A stretch of 64,000 nt of DNA from Apiosordaria backusii (taxonomy: Eukaryota > Ascomycota > Sordariomycetes > Sordariales > Lasiosphaeriaceae). The translations under genes were made by a program, and so were the position numbers. The notes under the pieces were generated by a model that was given only the letters and a program-made list of their open reading frames with translations, was not told the origin of the DNA and did no database searches. This document shows, piece after piece, positions 33,299 to 46,381 of the stretch. The stretch lies in NCBI GenBank assembly GCA_030549205.1, contig JAUKTV010000001.1:4092001-4156000 (forward strand), in the 5' to 3' direction. Within the stretch, counting starts at the first letter, position 1, and each line of letters opens with the position of its first letter.

Positions 33299-35330
33299 AG
33301 GATGAATGGGAGGGTATCATACGGCGGTATCTAGAGATTTTGCTTTTTGACCACCAGACAGCGCGAAGAAGTTTTGACTCGCCGGCTGTCAATATACGGT
33401 TTGTCGACAGTCGCTTCACAAAGAGAGCTAGATAAGCAGCGAATATCTTCAAGTAATGTACTTTGGTCTGTAAAGTCTCATCTCGGTTGGCATTGGTCTA
33501 GGGCAAGCTGTGATCGATGTTGCTTATTCAAGGACAGCAAGGTTGAGGACGAAGACCAATTCAGGTGCCACCACCGGCGGCGACCCCCATACGCCGCACT
33601 TTCAGATCTTGAGCAAATAAAAGATCTGATTTACAGTTTACCCGAATTTACAAAAAAAGTAGTATCTCGATGCCTGGCATTTTATGCGCAATCTCGTCAA
33701 CCTCGATTTCGGTCACCAATGTAAGCAAATCCCCAATTGTAAGACGTGATCACAGAACTACATCAAAAATATGCGAAAAAGCCTGGTCGGTAGCACAAGA
33801 GAGATTATATAACCCCCAAATGAAGGCTGAAGCGCATAAAAGATGGCCTTAAGTGGCCTAGGCAATGGGATTGGTACCTAAGAATTGAGGCGAAGTCACC
33901 GAGCCCGGGTGAAGTCTTACTCATACCGCAGCTGCGTCACAACGACGAGATACTTTATAAACATTGTGCGAGCGCCGTCGGACTTGAAATGTGTGTGTAT
34001 GGGTATATTAACTGGCTTTGGCTATTCCTTGAGCTCTAACGCTCGATTGTCCTACAGCGACAGTCGCGCCCTTCAGTCTTACTGCCTGGGGCGTGACAGC
34101 ATGGGATGAACCCAACAACACCACACAGGAGACTAACCGAATAGTACGATGACACGACTCAACTTTGAACCATCGAATAACTACGACAGGGACACTGGAT
34201 GGGCGATACAAACACATGGGATACCTTGCACCAAAACCTGGGAATGGTCTAGATTTCTCTAGGGACACGAGGTCTCGCACATGATATACGGCAAAGGGAT
34301 GATTTGAACGATTAAGAATTGAACTGTATCCCGAGATAATGGGTCACGCGGCACACCGAGGTCATCCTTACAACAAAAGACACCATGACGGAAGATGACA
34401 TGATGAACCCACGCACACGACGACGATGGAAACTTCCCATAAGAGCTATTTACCCAGATGCTCGCATGGCACCAAACAACAGCTACAATCACGAAATACC
34501 ACGGTAGACATGCAGATGGGCATGCAACGGAATACCAAAGTTCTAGAGGTCTGGAAGTCACCGTGTTTGACGGGCAACATGTGCTGTACTTGGTGGTGTT
34601 CATGCTACCATATCACGCTCAACCTACCTGACCTACCTACCTTACCCACGACCAAACCCCGTCTCTGATCACATTCCCGGACAACCACAGCTTGTGAGAG
34701 AACCACAGAGGGATTTGTTCAACGCTTCTGCAAACAGGGGGCCCATACAACCCAAATCATTGACAGGCGAACTGACAAGGCAAACAAGACCATAAACCGT
34801 CCTTTGGATCACAAATCTCTACCATTGCGACTTGTATAGGTATCTTGTTCCACCATCCCTCGATAACGCTAGTCCAACGACAAACCAAACTTACCCCCAA
34901 CCTCCTCCTCCAGGCATCTTACCTCATCAAAACGTGTCATCATCAGACTCTCCTCTCCTCAATCCCAAACAAGCCAGGCACCACCATCAGAACCAGTATG
35001 AATCCAACCTTACCTACCCTACCCCCTTCCAATCCTCCCCAGCCAACGACTTCACGTACAGCGTAATACTGTACGCCCGAAATCTCACACGTTTGTACAC
35101 TCCCCTCCATCGGACGACATTTTCTTCAGATATTTCTTGAGCTCACCATGCATACCTACCCTGCCCTGCCCTTATCACAATCCCTCCTCCCGCAAAGGCA
35201 GTGATATACCATGAGCTCTGAAGGAGGGAAAGAGGGGGAAATTCACCCGCGGGGGGATATGATGTGATGTGATGGTACCTGGTATGTACTGTAGAAGATC
35301 CCTCACCCTTACACCGAGCGGTTATCACTA

Positions 35331-35444
35331 CCCCTTCCCCCTTCCCCCTTCCCCCGCCCCGAAGTCCCGAAGTCCCCAAAGGGCAAAACGATACCGGGGA
35401 GAGGGGACGAAAAGTGTGCAAAGTGTACAAAGTGTACAAAGTTG
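35331..35444. repeat. Short tandem repeats (CCCTT and AAGTGTRCAA)
   Basis: A CCCCCTT-type run at 35331-35357 is followed by CCCGAAGT duplicates. From 35411 an AAGTGTGCAA/AAGTGTACAA/AGTGTACAAA series gives three near-identical 10-bp units. Confidence 0.7.
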
Positions 35445-37091
35445 CTCAACTCGGTGAGCTGCAGAGAGAGCCGAATGGGGATATACGATCCCTTCTCCTC
35501 TTCGTTAGGTACGTCAACGCCTTTCCCCTTCTCAATATCGACTTGGCCCATTGGCCCAGACTGGTAGAACGGGATATTCACCTTCTCCACACCCTTACGT
35601 GGTTGGGGAAGCACGTATCTCTGAACTGCAGGTTTAATGGGTAGATTGGATGATGATAATATTTCTTTGTGATCTGGGGACTCTACACCCAAGCAATCAC
35701 TTGGACAGACAATACGCCAGAGACTAACCAGATGGGGACATCAGACGAGGTACCGCTCAGGTTGGGGATTGTGGGACATTCGTGCTCTGTTACCTACCTA
35801 GTTTGAATAGGTACCTGCCTACCTTACCCACGTTGGAATTCGTGACATTCGAAAGAGTCACACGAGATAAGCCAAGGGAAGGAAGGATAGAAGCAAGGCA
35901 GAAGTGGCATTATCCATCAAATTTTCCGCCAGTATCTCGGTGATTCTTGGGGGAGATGGGCCGAGGGTGAGAGTGTTGTATTACTTCTCGGTCGAGGTTT
36001 TCCCGAGAGATATCAAGAGCCAAGCAAGGCGAGTGAAGGAAGATATACCATCGTTACCATCGGGTCTCCCTCTTTTCGGTCAGTCTCGAGGGAGGCACGC
36101 GGAAATACTTGACCAACATCTTCCACGTTATCATCTCCGAGGTTACGGGGGAGGCACGAGAGTGGGTAGGACCTGCCAGGTCAGCACATGATGTAGCCAA
36201 CAGTGGCGAGGAAGATGGGGGAGGGAGATGAGACGATACTTCTGCCTTGCCTTGGGGTGTTGTGTGTCTTGCCCTGTCATCGAACTTGATCTGAAGAATG
36301 GGCAGAGGCGGACAGAAAGCACAGTGCCGCCCTTTCACAGCTAAAGGTTACTCTGTTGGCTAGGGATGTCATGTTCTCGGTGGTCACAGGCCACACGTTT
36401 CACCGAGGAGATAGGCGAGTGGATGGTTGGCGGCTATCGTCCTTGACGGTTCGGTTTGTGAGGTCGAGCCATGCGTCGGTGTACACCACTGAGAACAGAG
36501 CTCTGGAGAAACCATGACACGGCTGTGGACGTCATGCAGCGTCATCATTGTGTGTGTTCTCGGTATGTTTCTGCTGGGGGCGAGCCGTGTGGCACTCGCC
36601 CAGTTGGGCATAGCAGTGTACGGACGCATATCGGAATCCTTCGAGCTGTGATCACTGTCACTATGGTCAGCAACCTTGACAAGCAGTCCTGGGATACTGC
36701 CCATCAGTTTGGGCCACACAAGGTACGAGACGACAGACACCAAAGAAAACCCTGACACAGACACAGCTGAGATCCTGGGATTCGTACACACGGCTGTGTA
36801 TACCGTCTGTCAGTGGTGTGGCTCCAGGACCTGTGGGGAACTCGGCTGACGAACACGAAAGACTTCGAGCCATTTTCCTGGCATCGAAGTGGTGAAACTG
36901 TTGAGCAAGCGCCACCACAAACATCTTGCTCACCGAAGACAAGGCAACTGAAAAACTCTGCAAAGTCATCGTCCTGATCCGATGTGGAGATGTGGGAAGG
37001 AAGCTGGGCAACAAGGCAACCGGCTGTGGCCACCTCGGCCACAACGGTAGATGGGATGGCCTAGCAAGGGAGAAGACGGGCAGGCGAAGGA

Positions 37092-37126
37092 AGCGGACCG
37101 GTTCGCAAATCTAGAACCGGTCCGCT
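37092..37126. repeat. Perfect 13-bp inverted repeat with 9-nt loop
   Basis: The arms AGCGGACCGGTTC and GAACCGGTCCGCT are exact reverse complements, separated by GCAAATCTA. The stem is GC-rich and would form a stable hairpin in RNA or a palindromic protein site in DNA. Confidence 0.85.
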
Positions 37127-40079
37127 GGACCCTGTTGTGACTGTGACGGGGTCTGGGGAGAGGGGCCTGCTCTGCTTTGCTCCTTCTTTTCCGTTCCATC
37201 TTGTTCCCTTGGGGGATGGTGGGCACTCAGCTTGCCCACCTCCTGAACAAGGCCGGTGGTCAGGTCTGTAGCGTGTCCCTAGAGAAAACCCTGTCTCGGC
37301 CTACGTAAACCTATGTCGATTTCAGGCTTGCTAGGGTTCGAGAGACCAATTACTTCGGGCGTTTCTATTTCGGGGATTCGAGCTGGAGGTGACGAGGCAA
37401 CGAAAAATGTTTGCAATTGTGACGGCTCGCTCTCGCTTTTCCCAGACGGCGATACTATGGGCTTGAACAGACATCTTCGTTTGACTTCGGCTCTAAGTCA
37501 TCTGTCAAGTATGTGCCTCACGAGACGAGGGGCGTACCTGGACCCGTCGGCCGCTAGTTCGTGGTCAGTAAGATTCCTGTTGACGGTAAAAACCCAGCGA
37601 TATGGGCATGTGTTTACTAAAGCTGCCCATCTGTGCGAGTGCCCGTGGAGTTATCCGAGTCGGACGTCACAAGCTGAATGAGTTGTGGCACCCCTAGGGT
37701 TGGGGTTGATAGAGTCGGCTGGGTTATCGTTCCTCCCACGCCTCCACCACCTTCCCCCCCTTTCAGATGCCTTTCTGTCTGCCTTGTGGCTTCGGGATGG
37801 AAAGGCAAAGAATGCCAGTGGAGTGACTTGGCGCTTCGTCCGACAATCAGGATATTGAAGGTGCCACACCGGAAAAAAAGTGTGAGCATCTGATGATAGT
37901 GAGCAGTACTGAAAGGTTGAGACACGAGCCAGCCGTGTGTGGCCGGAAAACAAGGGGTAAGTCGGCCCCAAAGCCCTTCATTCCCAGCATCCGAATTCTA
38001 ACCTGAGGCCGCTTGTATGTGCCGTACTGCATTGGTGCCCTTTACACTGGTAAAGGTGTGGCTGAGTAGTAGATAATCCACGATGTGTGTTTGAGCAAGA
38101 GCAGTATTTCACCAGTGAGGGCTCCAATGCCCTCCATTAACGGCGTCTGGACGAATGAGACAGAATGGACTCGCGCGAGCCTCGTGCGGCTGCGTTCCTT
38201 GAAACTGCTGACGAAAGAGAGAGTTGCAATCGCAAGGCTTTGGCCGAGGCCTCCCTTTCTTTGCTCAATTGAGAAAAGAGGCACTAAGCTCACAGGATGG
38301 AGGGTAGTGTTCCTGTATGGAACTGGCACAGCAAGCAAAGATATGCGGTCTTTTATGAGCTGGAGATCCTGGAAAAAAGGGAGGGGATTAAGAGGGAGCA
38401 TTAAGCTGGAGAGAGGGCGCAACCATGCTTGCTTACTGCGCCGCACAGCCTTGTCGCTGAGGCCAGGGACACTGTCAACTCGACATTGACGTGCCGTCAT
38501 CCCTCCGGACACCCCACACTGGCGCAACCGCCCCGAAAAGGAGGATGAGGGACGGCATGTCGAAGTGAATGCCAATAGGCGATGCGGCTGTAGAGCTGTA
38601 ACGAGGACGGTATCTGAGAAACAAAGGAGAAACGCCCAACGACGGGACAGCAGAGTGCTTGGTAATACGATTCGGAATGTGATGCAGCGAAACGGCCGTC
38701 GATTCGCCTCCAAGGCTTCCGAGAAACTGATGATGTTTGACCAAGGAAACTTGTCGTTGGCAGTCCGGCTCCGAACAAGAACAAAGAGACGGATACACAG
38801 TTGTGTTGTTGGTGGTTGCTGTGAAATGCTGCGGTTCACCAGATAATCAAATGTGGGACCTAGGTTCAATCTCGCGTCGCTGATTGGTTGAAATGTCCCA
38901 GCTTGGGGGCTTAGGGTTCCAGGCCTCCGGTTACCTCACTTCTTCTTTCGAACCAACAATGTCAACGAGTGACCTCACATCGCGTCTATCTCGACAGTCT
39001 CGCAACAACCGCCGCACCACCGCCTAAGGTTGCGGCATGTCGATCTGCCGCAACCTCAATCTCGCGAGTTGCACCGTCCGCCGAGCGGTCCTCCGGTTGC
39101 TCTCGCGATTGCTTGTTCGCTGCCCGTGGTTCGCCATGCCAATGGCCGAGAGCCAGTGGATACTCCAACCTCCTGCGGATGCCCTCACCAACTCCACGAA
39201 CATGTTTGCACTGCCTACTTGGAACACCCACTACAGTACAGAGAGATTGTTTTCTCCAGTGGATCATATGCATGTCCATACCCGGACGTCTAGGACTAAA
39301 GGCCAGGCATCAAGATGATCTCGCTCAGTCATCTCTCTTAGCGTCGGTCAGTCGGCCGCGCAGGATGCACTATCCCAGAAAAACAGACACCTGAGAAGGG
39401 AGGACAGTAGTCTAGGACTACTGGGTGACTAATCTCTGTCTTCTTGCTGACGTCTACCCCATAGGTACCCTTCCCTTTTCCAGATAATGCCCGGTGTGGC
39501 TATACAGAGAAGCTGGAGAGCCTTGCTCACCTTGAACCCTTGTACCTCCTCACCTGGCGCTGTTACATGGTTACACCTCTGCATTGCTTCCCATGCTGCA
39601 AAGCTTCTTGCAGTGTTTTCTGTTTCACAGGTACCCGTATACCATCAGTCATGTCATTCTCTCTCTGTTTCCTTGCTGTCCCTCCCCGTCCACCTACTTC
39701 CTGTTCTGGTGGACCGCAGAGTAGACCGGTGCCTGGGAGTCATTCATAAAAGACAGGCCTTTCCAGCCGTCCAGCCCTTGGCCGGGTCTCTCTCCCATCT
39801 CATTCGCTCAAAGCTACGTACCTTGCCTAACGCACTTATATGCACGATTGCTTGCATCTGTCTGCAACCCGGAGCCTTCCCATACTTCTGCCCCCATTTA
39901 ACTTAAATATCGAGGTTCCCACACCGTCTGGTCCCTCGACTTGACCGCTCTTCATCACTCATCTATATCTACCCCGAGCATCTATTGCCACCGCCACCAT
40001 TCACGCCTACAGGCACATACGCACACCGGCAACCGACGCCAACATACATCTTCCACTGAGGGACACCACCACGTCCTAT

Positions 40080-40736
40080 ATGTACGGCCCTCGAAACAAC
40101 AGAGTGCACTTCGAGTCAACGACACCTGGCGGCCCCGAGGTTCATATTCGTCGTACACGGAGTGTTAACCAAGGACCACGCCGGCCACGTAGTCGAACTC
40201 GGAGTGCTGAACGTGTCCACACCCTTTGGGACGAAAATCCAGTCGACATGCAAGGCCGAGACCGCGTCCCCAGCCGTGAGGCCTACGATCAGCTCTTCCG
40301 TGAGAACCACATTCTCAAGCTCCAAGTCCGGGACTTAGAAGATGATATCCGCAAGGAACGGACCCACAACCAGGAGCTTCGCCGGTCCGTCGAAAGCAAC
40401 TCTGACAGCGAAGCCCGTCGGTCCACCAAGCTACGAGAAGCCCGCAAGAAGAACGCCCTTCTAGAGGTTGAGAACAGCACCCTCACTGCCAAGATCCGTG
40501 ATCTCAGCCGCCAGCTCAAGGACGCTCTTGAGGCCAAAGCCAGATATGTCGGCACTGAGTACGAGACCCTGAAGTCACAAGTCACTGAGTGGCGCCGGCG
40601 ATACGATGATGCCAACCGCCGCATTGACCGGATGCGTGACAATCTTGACGAGCACATTGCTGCCAACCGTGTTCTTCAAGCTGAGGTCGAGACTCTCCGG
40701 AGGGAGAACGAGCGGCTTCGGCGACGTCACCCTTGA
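40080..40736 (+). CDS. Intronless coiled-coil protein, unrecognised
   Basis: A single exon of 218 residues beginning MYGPRNNRVHFESTTPGGPE. The first ~60 residues are basic and Arg/Pro-rich (RRPRSRTRSAERVH). From about residue 68 to the end it is an almost continuous coiled coil (REAYDQLFRENHILKLQVRD, then ENSTLTAKIRDLSRQLKDAL and LQAEVETLRRENERLRRRHP), highly charged with heptad Leu and Ile. No enzymatic domain is seen. Codon use is strongly C/G-ending, like the housekeeping genes, which supports a real gene. It lies 6.8 kb from the previous gene. I do not recognise a family; a scaffold or polarity role is only a guess. Confidence 0.7.
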   Translation: MYGPRNNRVHFESTTPGGPEVHIRRTRSVNQGPRRPRSRTRSAERVHTLWDENPVDMQGRDRVPSREAYDQLFRENHILKLQVRDLEDDIRKERTHNQELRRSVESNSDSEARRSTKLREARKKNALLEVENSTLTAKIRDLSRQLKDALEAKARYVGTEYETLKSQVTEWRRRYDDANRRIDRMRDNLDEHIAANRVLQAEVETLRRENERLRRRHP

Positions 40737-43546
40737 ACGGCTTCACAATTCAAGCTCTAAGTCAGTCGATATTTCGGCGTGTATACTACCACCAACATTT
40801 CCTTCTCGGGCTCTTCGCGGTCATCGGCGGTTCTTTTCCTGAGCTATACATTGGATGCTGGCTTGATGGGGTTTAAACAGTGAGTTACTTTATGACAGTA
40901 CAACCACATCAAACACTAACCCATCATTCAGAAAACCAGACAAAAAAACACATCAACCTCGATATATTCAAAGCTTTCCTTGATACAGCTCAGACTGTTT
41001 TCTCGAATTTTTTTTTCCCACGATAATTACGTTGGCTTTTCTTCTTCTGGGTTCTTGGCTTTTTGGTTGGAAGATGGCTACAGATTAGCAGACGACCATT
41101 TCTCTTCTTGTACGAATAATGATAGGGATGACGGGTTATGCTACGGTACGGGTCACGGTATTTGGGGCTGGGTTGCTTTGGAGTTGTTGACGTTACAGAA
41201 TTGACGTATGCACAACGATAGACGAGCACATCACAGCAGGTGGACAGGGACAGAGAGGGACACGCCTCACGGCATTTTCTTTTCAAGAGATACAACAGGA
41301 TACATTACTCCAACAGAAAATAGTCACACAAAAAATGACACAGCAGCCCGATGAGCCGAGACAGACAGACAGACAAAAAATAGACCTTTTTGGAGTATTG
41401 TAACATGATCTTTACACGTGGTGTTTTACTCTGTGAAATGTGAGATGTGGTGTGTGTCTTCATGAAGGTCAGGAGTTTATTTCTACAGTGTCGGTAAGGA
41501 GGTGTGATCTGGTTGGCTGGAAGGTTGTTGGTTACTCAATGCCGAGGAGACAACCACAATTCTTCGTATCACAGAAGCCTTTGAGACACAAATAGGCAGT
41601 TTTACAAGCTCACCCAACAACAACCTTGGCTTCAACCTCTCTCGGTTTCGTCGTGATCATGTTTCGATATCCGCGGTCTCGGCGGAGTTTACTGCATACC
41701 GTAAAAGCTGAGGCCGAAACTATTCCATCACACAAAATCGTTCAAACTGGCTGGTTTAGGCAGGCTTCAGGCAGGCATAGCTTTTCCCCACATTTTTACA
41801 CCACCACTTTCTCCTTTGACTTTTCTCTCTCAGAGTTATGCCTCTATATTTTGTCGGTTGATGTTCTCGGCATGAGCAGGTACCTTACCTATGATGATGT
41901 CGGGAGATACACCTTGGTGTATGTAATGAATGAGTGGCAAACACAGGACTCGGACTGAGGACCGCTTGCCTTGCACGCAACCCTCACCACTCACTCTCCT
42001 GTACCTCACGTTGAATACAACCACCCGAAAAAAGCGGGTGATGCACATCTGGGAATCCTTCCCAAACTGAACCTGGACCGAATCGTATCTATCTCGGAAT
42101 CCTTCCGTTTATACAACCAAGTTTAAAGTTGCACAATCGCCTATCTACTACTACTGTGTAGGTGACAGAAAACGGCCCTAGGTTTCGGTTTCCCTACGCC
42201 CCTGGACAACATACGCGGCGGCCTCGGTTCCTTCGAGCAGGGTCTGAAAGGTCTGGAGACTGCGCCGTAGATCCCCACATCTCTGGGCATTACCTTGCTG
42301 GTGTTAAAATAGCCGAGCCGAAGAGGTGGAAGGCAAGATTGAATGGGTCAAAAGGGCGAAGGATCAAAAAGATGGACGTCATGAGCCAATCCAGGCATGG
42401 ACGCGGGGGTGCTCATCGGCTGTGCTGTGCTGCCCCCTGGTCTCTTGAGGCTCGGGGTGGGGATTTTGGGGAGTCTTTGACTGTGATCTAATGCACTGCA
42501 CTGCAAATGCAGCGCCCTTGTGTCCGCAGTGGTTTACGGTAACTAAGGTATATAGGACTTTTACATACCTGCAATGGGAACTTGGATACACATGCCGAAG
42601 AGACACCTATCATGGGGGATAGCGCCAAACCGCTGTTGAGCAACAACAACAACCACAAAATGCAAGATCACACCCATCAAGATAGCTTCATTTACATCTC
42701 GCACTAGCCCGTGAATCATGTCCAGATATCAAGTCGTACAAAACTGACTGACTGACAGTAAATGATTTGACAGCAGCAACACTGCTGTGAGTGGGCAACA
42801 TTGCCGCCGCCGCTCGAAGAGCCACACCCGTACCCGTTTCATTGTTCCACGGCCGATCCGGTGATAGATACCTGAGTGAAACCGTTATACATACACCTCG
42901 GCTCGCTCGCCTCACCTTGTGACCCACCACCCACTTGGACAAACATAAAACATAAACATGGCATGGCATACATCCGGCCGTCGCATAGCGCCTTCGGAGT
43001 GACGAACGGGTAGAAACATCTATCTTGTGTTATGGAACCTACGGGAGGAGTCTAGACCTGACTTTGACAGATAGGGCTATTCATTCGTGATGTTGTTGCT
43101 GTCATGGTCAATAACGGTCGTCGTCAACACGGATGAGATGACGTCTACCTGAATGGTCCAGCCGAACTGAAACATCTGCAACATCTTCACCTGCACCACT
43201 ACCCAAAAAGGGAAACAGCTCCATCGGTGTTAACGATATCCTCTTTTTGGTCCCTGCTGCATACAAACCTTCGGGTTTGGACACCACCTTTGCCAAAGAA
43301 TGCGCAGCTGCGCACCCCGCTTGGCATTTCTCACTTACCTTGATCTCCTAAAGTTCACCTCAAGGTCAACAGAAGGTGGAAGTACATACCTTGTAGTCCT
43401 GGATGAAGTTACCCCTCCCCCGCATCGTCCATGAAGAAGGAAAGAGCGGAAAATCCCCGTGTGTGAGTGTCAACCACCAACCTCCGCCGGATGACACCCA
43501 CACCTACTCTTGGGGCCTTTCCGGACAAATCTCGTGTCGCTTGGCT

Positions 43547-43704
43547 TGGTGGTGAAGGTGGTGAAGGTGGTGAAGGTGGTCCGGAGTCGGATGTAGCATC
43601 TACTATCAACAATCGCACTATCGATAAATGGATATTGAAGATGGGCAGGGAGGGTAATCTATTTTCACATGAATGCCGCTGCCCCTTCCCCTTCCCCTTC
43701 CCCT
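43547..43704. repeat. GGTGGTGAA and CCCCTT short tandem repeats
   Basis: About 3.5 copies of a 9-bp GGTGGTGAA unit at 43547-43581, and four CCCCTT units from 43681. Both are simple-sequence runs in the gene-poor region. Confidence 0.75.
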
Positions 43705-44356
43705 GTGCGTCTCAGCGGCAACGTCTGTCTGTCTTGTCTGTGAGGTCTGTCGTGCAACACATCCATCCCGGATACATACACCGCGCAGTTTCTCCATGCG
43801 CCCTGTTGAAAAAAGACGGGTGATTGCGCAATGGCGCTCCCGTTCTTGATCAAGGTGGATTTCACGCTCATATGAGCAGAGGGAAATTCCGGGAGACATG
43901 AACAAGAGATGGAGGGGTGGAGGTGGTCCGGGAGGGGTGGACAGAAGTGCGGGGCAAAGAGGAAGGTAGGTGGGAGGTAGATGCGGGGCAGCAGCAGCAG
44001 CAAGCAAGAGCGGGCAGGGCAGGAGAATCACTGCAGCCCAGGCGGGCGCGCATTCGGCCGGCGCAAGGCATCAGCCGTCGATCGCAAATGCGCGGTTGGT
44101 TGGTTGCTCGAAGTGAGTTGCATACCTTACATTAGCTCGACTATGGAAGGTAAACTAAGGAAACATTGGCTTGGCTTGAGTCAACCGGCAGGTGTATCGA
44201 GAGGAGAGTGACTCCCGGCCCGAGTGGGGCAGCATGTATATATTGTGTTTGTGTGACCCGGACGGTGATGGATGCGATGGCGGGAAGATGTGGAAACTTT
44301 TCCACGATGGAGACAGCTCGTGAGTTCCACTCTCGGCGTGGGCGCGGCGGAGAACG

Positions 44357-44382
44357 ATGGAGACATGGAGACATGGAGACAA
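44357..44382. repeat. GGAGACAT tandem repeat
   Basis: Three near-exact 8-bp GGAGACAT units in a row. It is a simple repeat with no gene context. Confidence 0.75.
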
Positions 44383-45732
44383 GACCCGTTGGTCTCCATC
44401 AGTAGGGCTGGCTGGGATGGGGTTTGGGGTTTGGGTCACTGGTGAATGATGGGAGTGCTTCTTGTTCCTTCTAGATAACTGACTGTCCGGGGAAAGAGTC
44501 ACGGAGCTGTAACCTATGGTGAGCTGAGGATTGTGGATGGATGTAACCCGACACTAGGTGAAAGCAAAGAGTAGGACGGGTATTTGCTGCGGGAATCTAG
44601 ATCGTGCTGCTATCAGATGGTGTGATTTGGAGGGGCACCGACGGAACGGCAAAGGGGGTTGTCAAGTGATGGTGATGTCAAGTGTCAGGCAGGTGAAGCA
44701 CATGACGATATATTGGATTTATTTGATCTTGTTTTTCATTCAAAGAACCTCATGATGAATCCGATGAACTGGTGATGATCCCTTCATCGAATTTCCTTTG
44801 AGTGGAGTGGTTCAGCCCTATCCATCGACATTCTTCTCGAAGCAAACAGGGGAGTCCACTCGAGGCAGGCCTGGCAGAAAACGGTCAACTGACCTGGCGG
44901 GTCGAGAGCTAATCAGAACACGAGTCCTTTTTGGAAATGCCAATCTGAAACACACAAAAAACAAGGAGAAAACAAAGGAAAAAAAGGGCTGCATGGAACG
45001 CATAAATGTGGGGATGGAAAACACAATTACGGTGACTCACCGTCCGTCGCGCTACTCCTTGGCCAACAACCACCAACAAGCGCGCCCTTCTCTTGCCAGA
45101 AATAACCAGAGACCATCTTCGCCCTCTGGTTGGTTATTTGACATGATGCCCAATCTTCAGGTTTGTCTCGTCGACGGCAAATGTCGTTGATCGCCAACAT
45201 CGCATAGTATTGATCACAGAAAGACTGTCGTGTGCCCGGCGACGGCCCGTCGTACCCTCCTCCTATTGTCGTGGTTCGCCAGGCGGACGGTCTGAGGATC
45301 TCCACACACACGTCCGGCAAAAAAGGGAAAAAAATACTTCGGTGTAAGGAGACATTCGGACTGGAAGCTTGGCATGCTTGGACCTTGTGTGACAGGCAGC
45401 ATGTGGGTGGCCTCTCACCTTTTTTCTCTTTCCTCTCCAAAAATGCCTTGGTGAGTGCCAGAGGCGTCAGGCTTTGGTGGTTCGCAAAGGATTCTGGAGC
45501 ACTGCCGCACACCAACCCTCGTCGCCTTATCACTGATTGAGCCACATGCGAACACGGATTTCTGTTGTTTGAAGGCCCAGGACTGGCTGGCAGGGTGAGC
45601 GGACGGAGAGGAGGGGGCATTTTTGTCCGTAATCGAGTTTAGCCCCTGCCTTGTCCGTCATATCCAAGGAGCCATGACACCCGTTTTCTATTAAATGGTT
45701 TGGGAGTCGGCGCGCGCTGCCTAGGTGGACAG

Positions 45733-45981
45733 TCATAGGTTTGATGGTCCAAGATGACTGACATAATCCACCAGCATTTGCCCAAAATCGTCAAGTTGAG
45801 TTGGCAGGCTGGCAGTGCTCTTTCGCGCAGTGTGTTTTTCGTAGGCGTCGTGGATGGATGCGTAATGGTCGCGAGGCAACAGCGTCGGACCCCTCACCAG
45901 AGCCTCTCCCTCTGGATTCTTAAAAGATGGGTGTGCGACGGTGAGAAATTCGGCCTTTTCATTCCCTCTCCTGCACACCAA
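45733..45981 (-). CDS. Doubtful 82-residue open frame
   Basis: The frame reads like protein in places (PRDHYASIHDAYEKHTARK, then LPTQLDDFGQMLVDYVSHL) and starts MVCRRGNEKAEF. No domain is recognised, and neighbouring frames do not extend it. It could be an exon of an unresolved gene, a decayed fragment, or chance in the leader region of the 46.4-kb gene, which runs the other way. Confidence 0.2.
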   Translation of the reverse strand: MVCRRGNEKAEFLTVAHPSFKNPEGEALVRGPTLLPRDHYASIHDAYEKHTARKSTASLPTQLDDFGQMLVDYVSHLGPSNL

Positions 45982-46381
45982 GCGAGATTTTCGTTCCTGC
46001 CCTGGGGTTAAATCTGGTTTTCTTATACCCTCATTCTCGGTTAGGCTCTTTAGTGCTCTTTATCGTTGAGGCCCAACCCGACTCCGAGACACCACTCGCA
46101 ACACCACCCCCCCAGCATTCCTCACTGCCCAGCCCAGCCTTGCTCCCGCCCCTCCGCCCCCCTGGTCTGCCGGGGCCGCCTGTGCCATTCGCCCAATTTC
46201 CCCCCTTGGCCGTTCCCGCGCACATTTTTTTTCTCACTTATATACCCCAAGTTCCAGTCGGGCACCTGTGCAGCTCCTCCCACGCCGACGGTCAAATCAA
46301 CGCACAACACGATTTTTCACGCTGCTTTAGCCTTACAGCCTTCTCCCCTTTCAAGGGCATCACCGAGTAACTGCCGTCGAC

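Larger units (their letters stand above)
33299..40079. other. 6.8-kb gap upstream of the first coiled-coil gene
   Basis: No convincing gene is seen. Open frames are short, overlapping and without coding bias; the longest (38042..38869, minus) is discussed among rejected items. The region contains C-rich CCCTT repeats (35331-35357), a 10-bp AAGTGTRCAA repeat (35411-35444), a perfect hairpin (37092-37126) and repeated TACCTACCT motifs near 34622-34640 and 35790-35830. Its right part is probably the long regulatory region and leader of the 40.1-kb gene. Confidence 0.45.
40737..46381. other. 5.6-kb gap upstream of the second coiled-coil gene
   Basis: No gene could be supported. It contains GGTGGTGAA repeats (43547-43581), CCCCTT repeats (43681-43704) and a GGAGACAT repeat (44357-44382). 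The final ~300 bp are C-rich, then a leader before the 46.4-kb gene. A possible protein remnant at 45733..45981 is listed separately. Confidence 0.45.

Noticed and set aside
37101..37111. GGTTCGCAAATC as a possible tRNA T-loop.
   Set aside because: It is part of the perfect inverted repeat and does not fit the B-box consensus; no cloverleaf can be drawn.
38042..38869. A 275-codon minus-strand open frame in the gene-poor region.
   Set aside because: Its Ser/Arg/Leu-rich composition, lack of domains and overlapping frames on both strands fit chance. A frame of this length is possible by chance in 64 kb. Transcript data could revive it.
45027..45620. A 197-codon minus-strand frame.
   Set aside because: Mixed composition, no domain and no extension by splicing; treated as chance.
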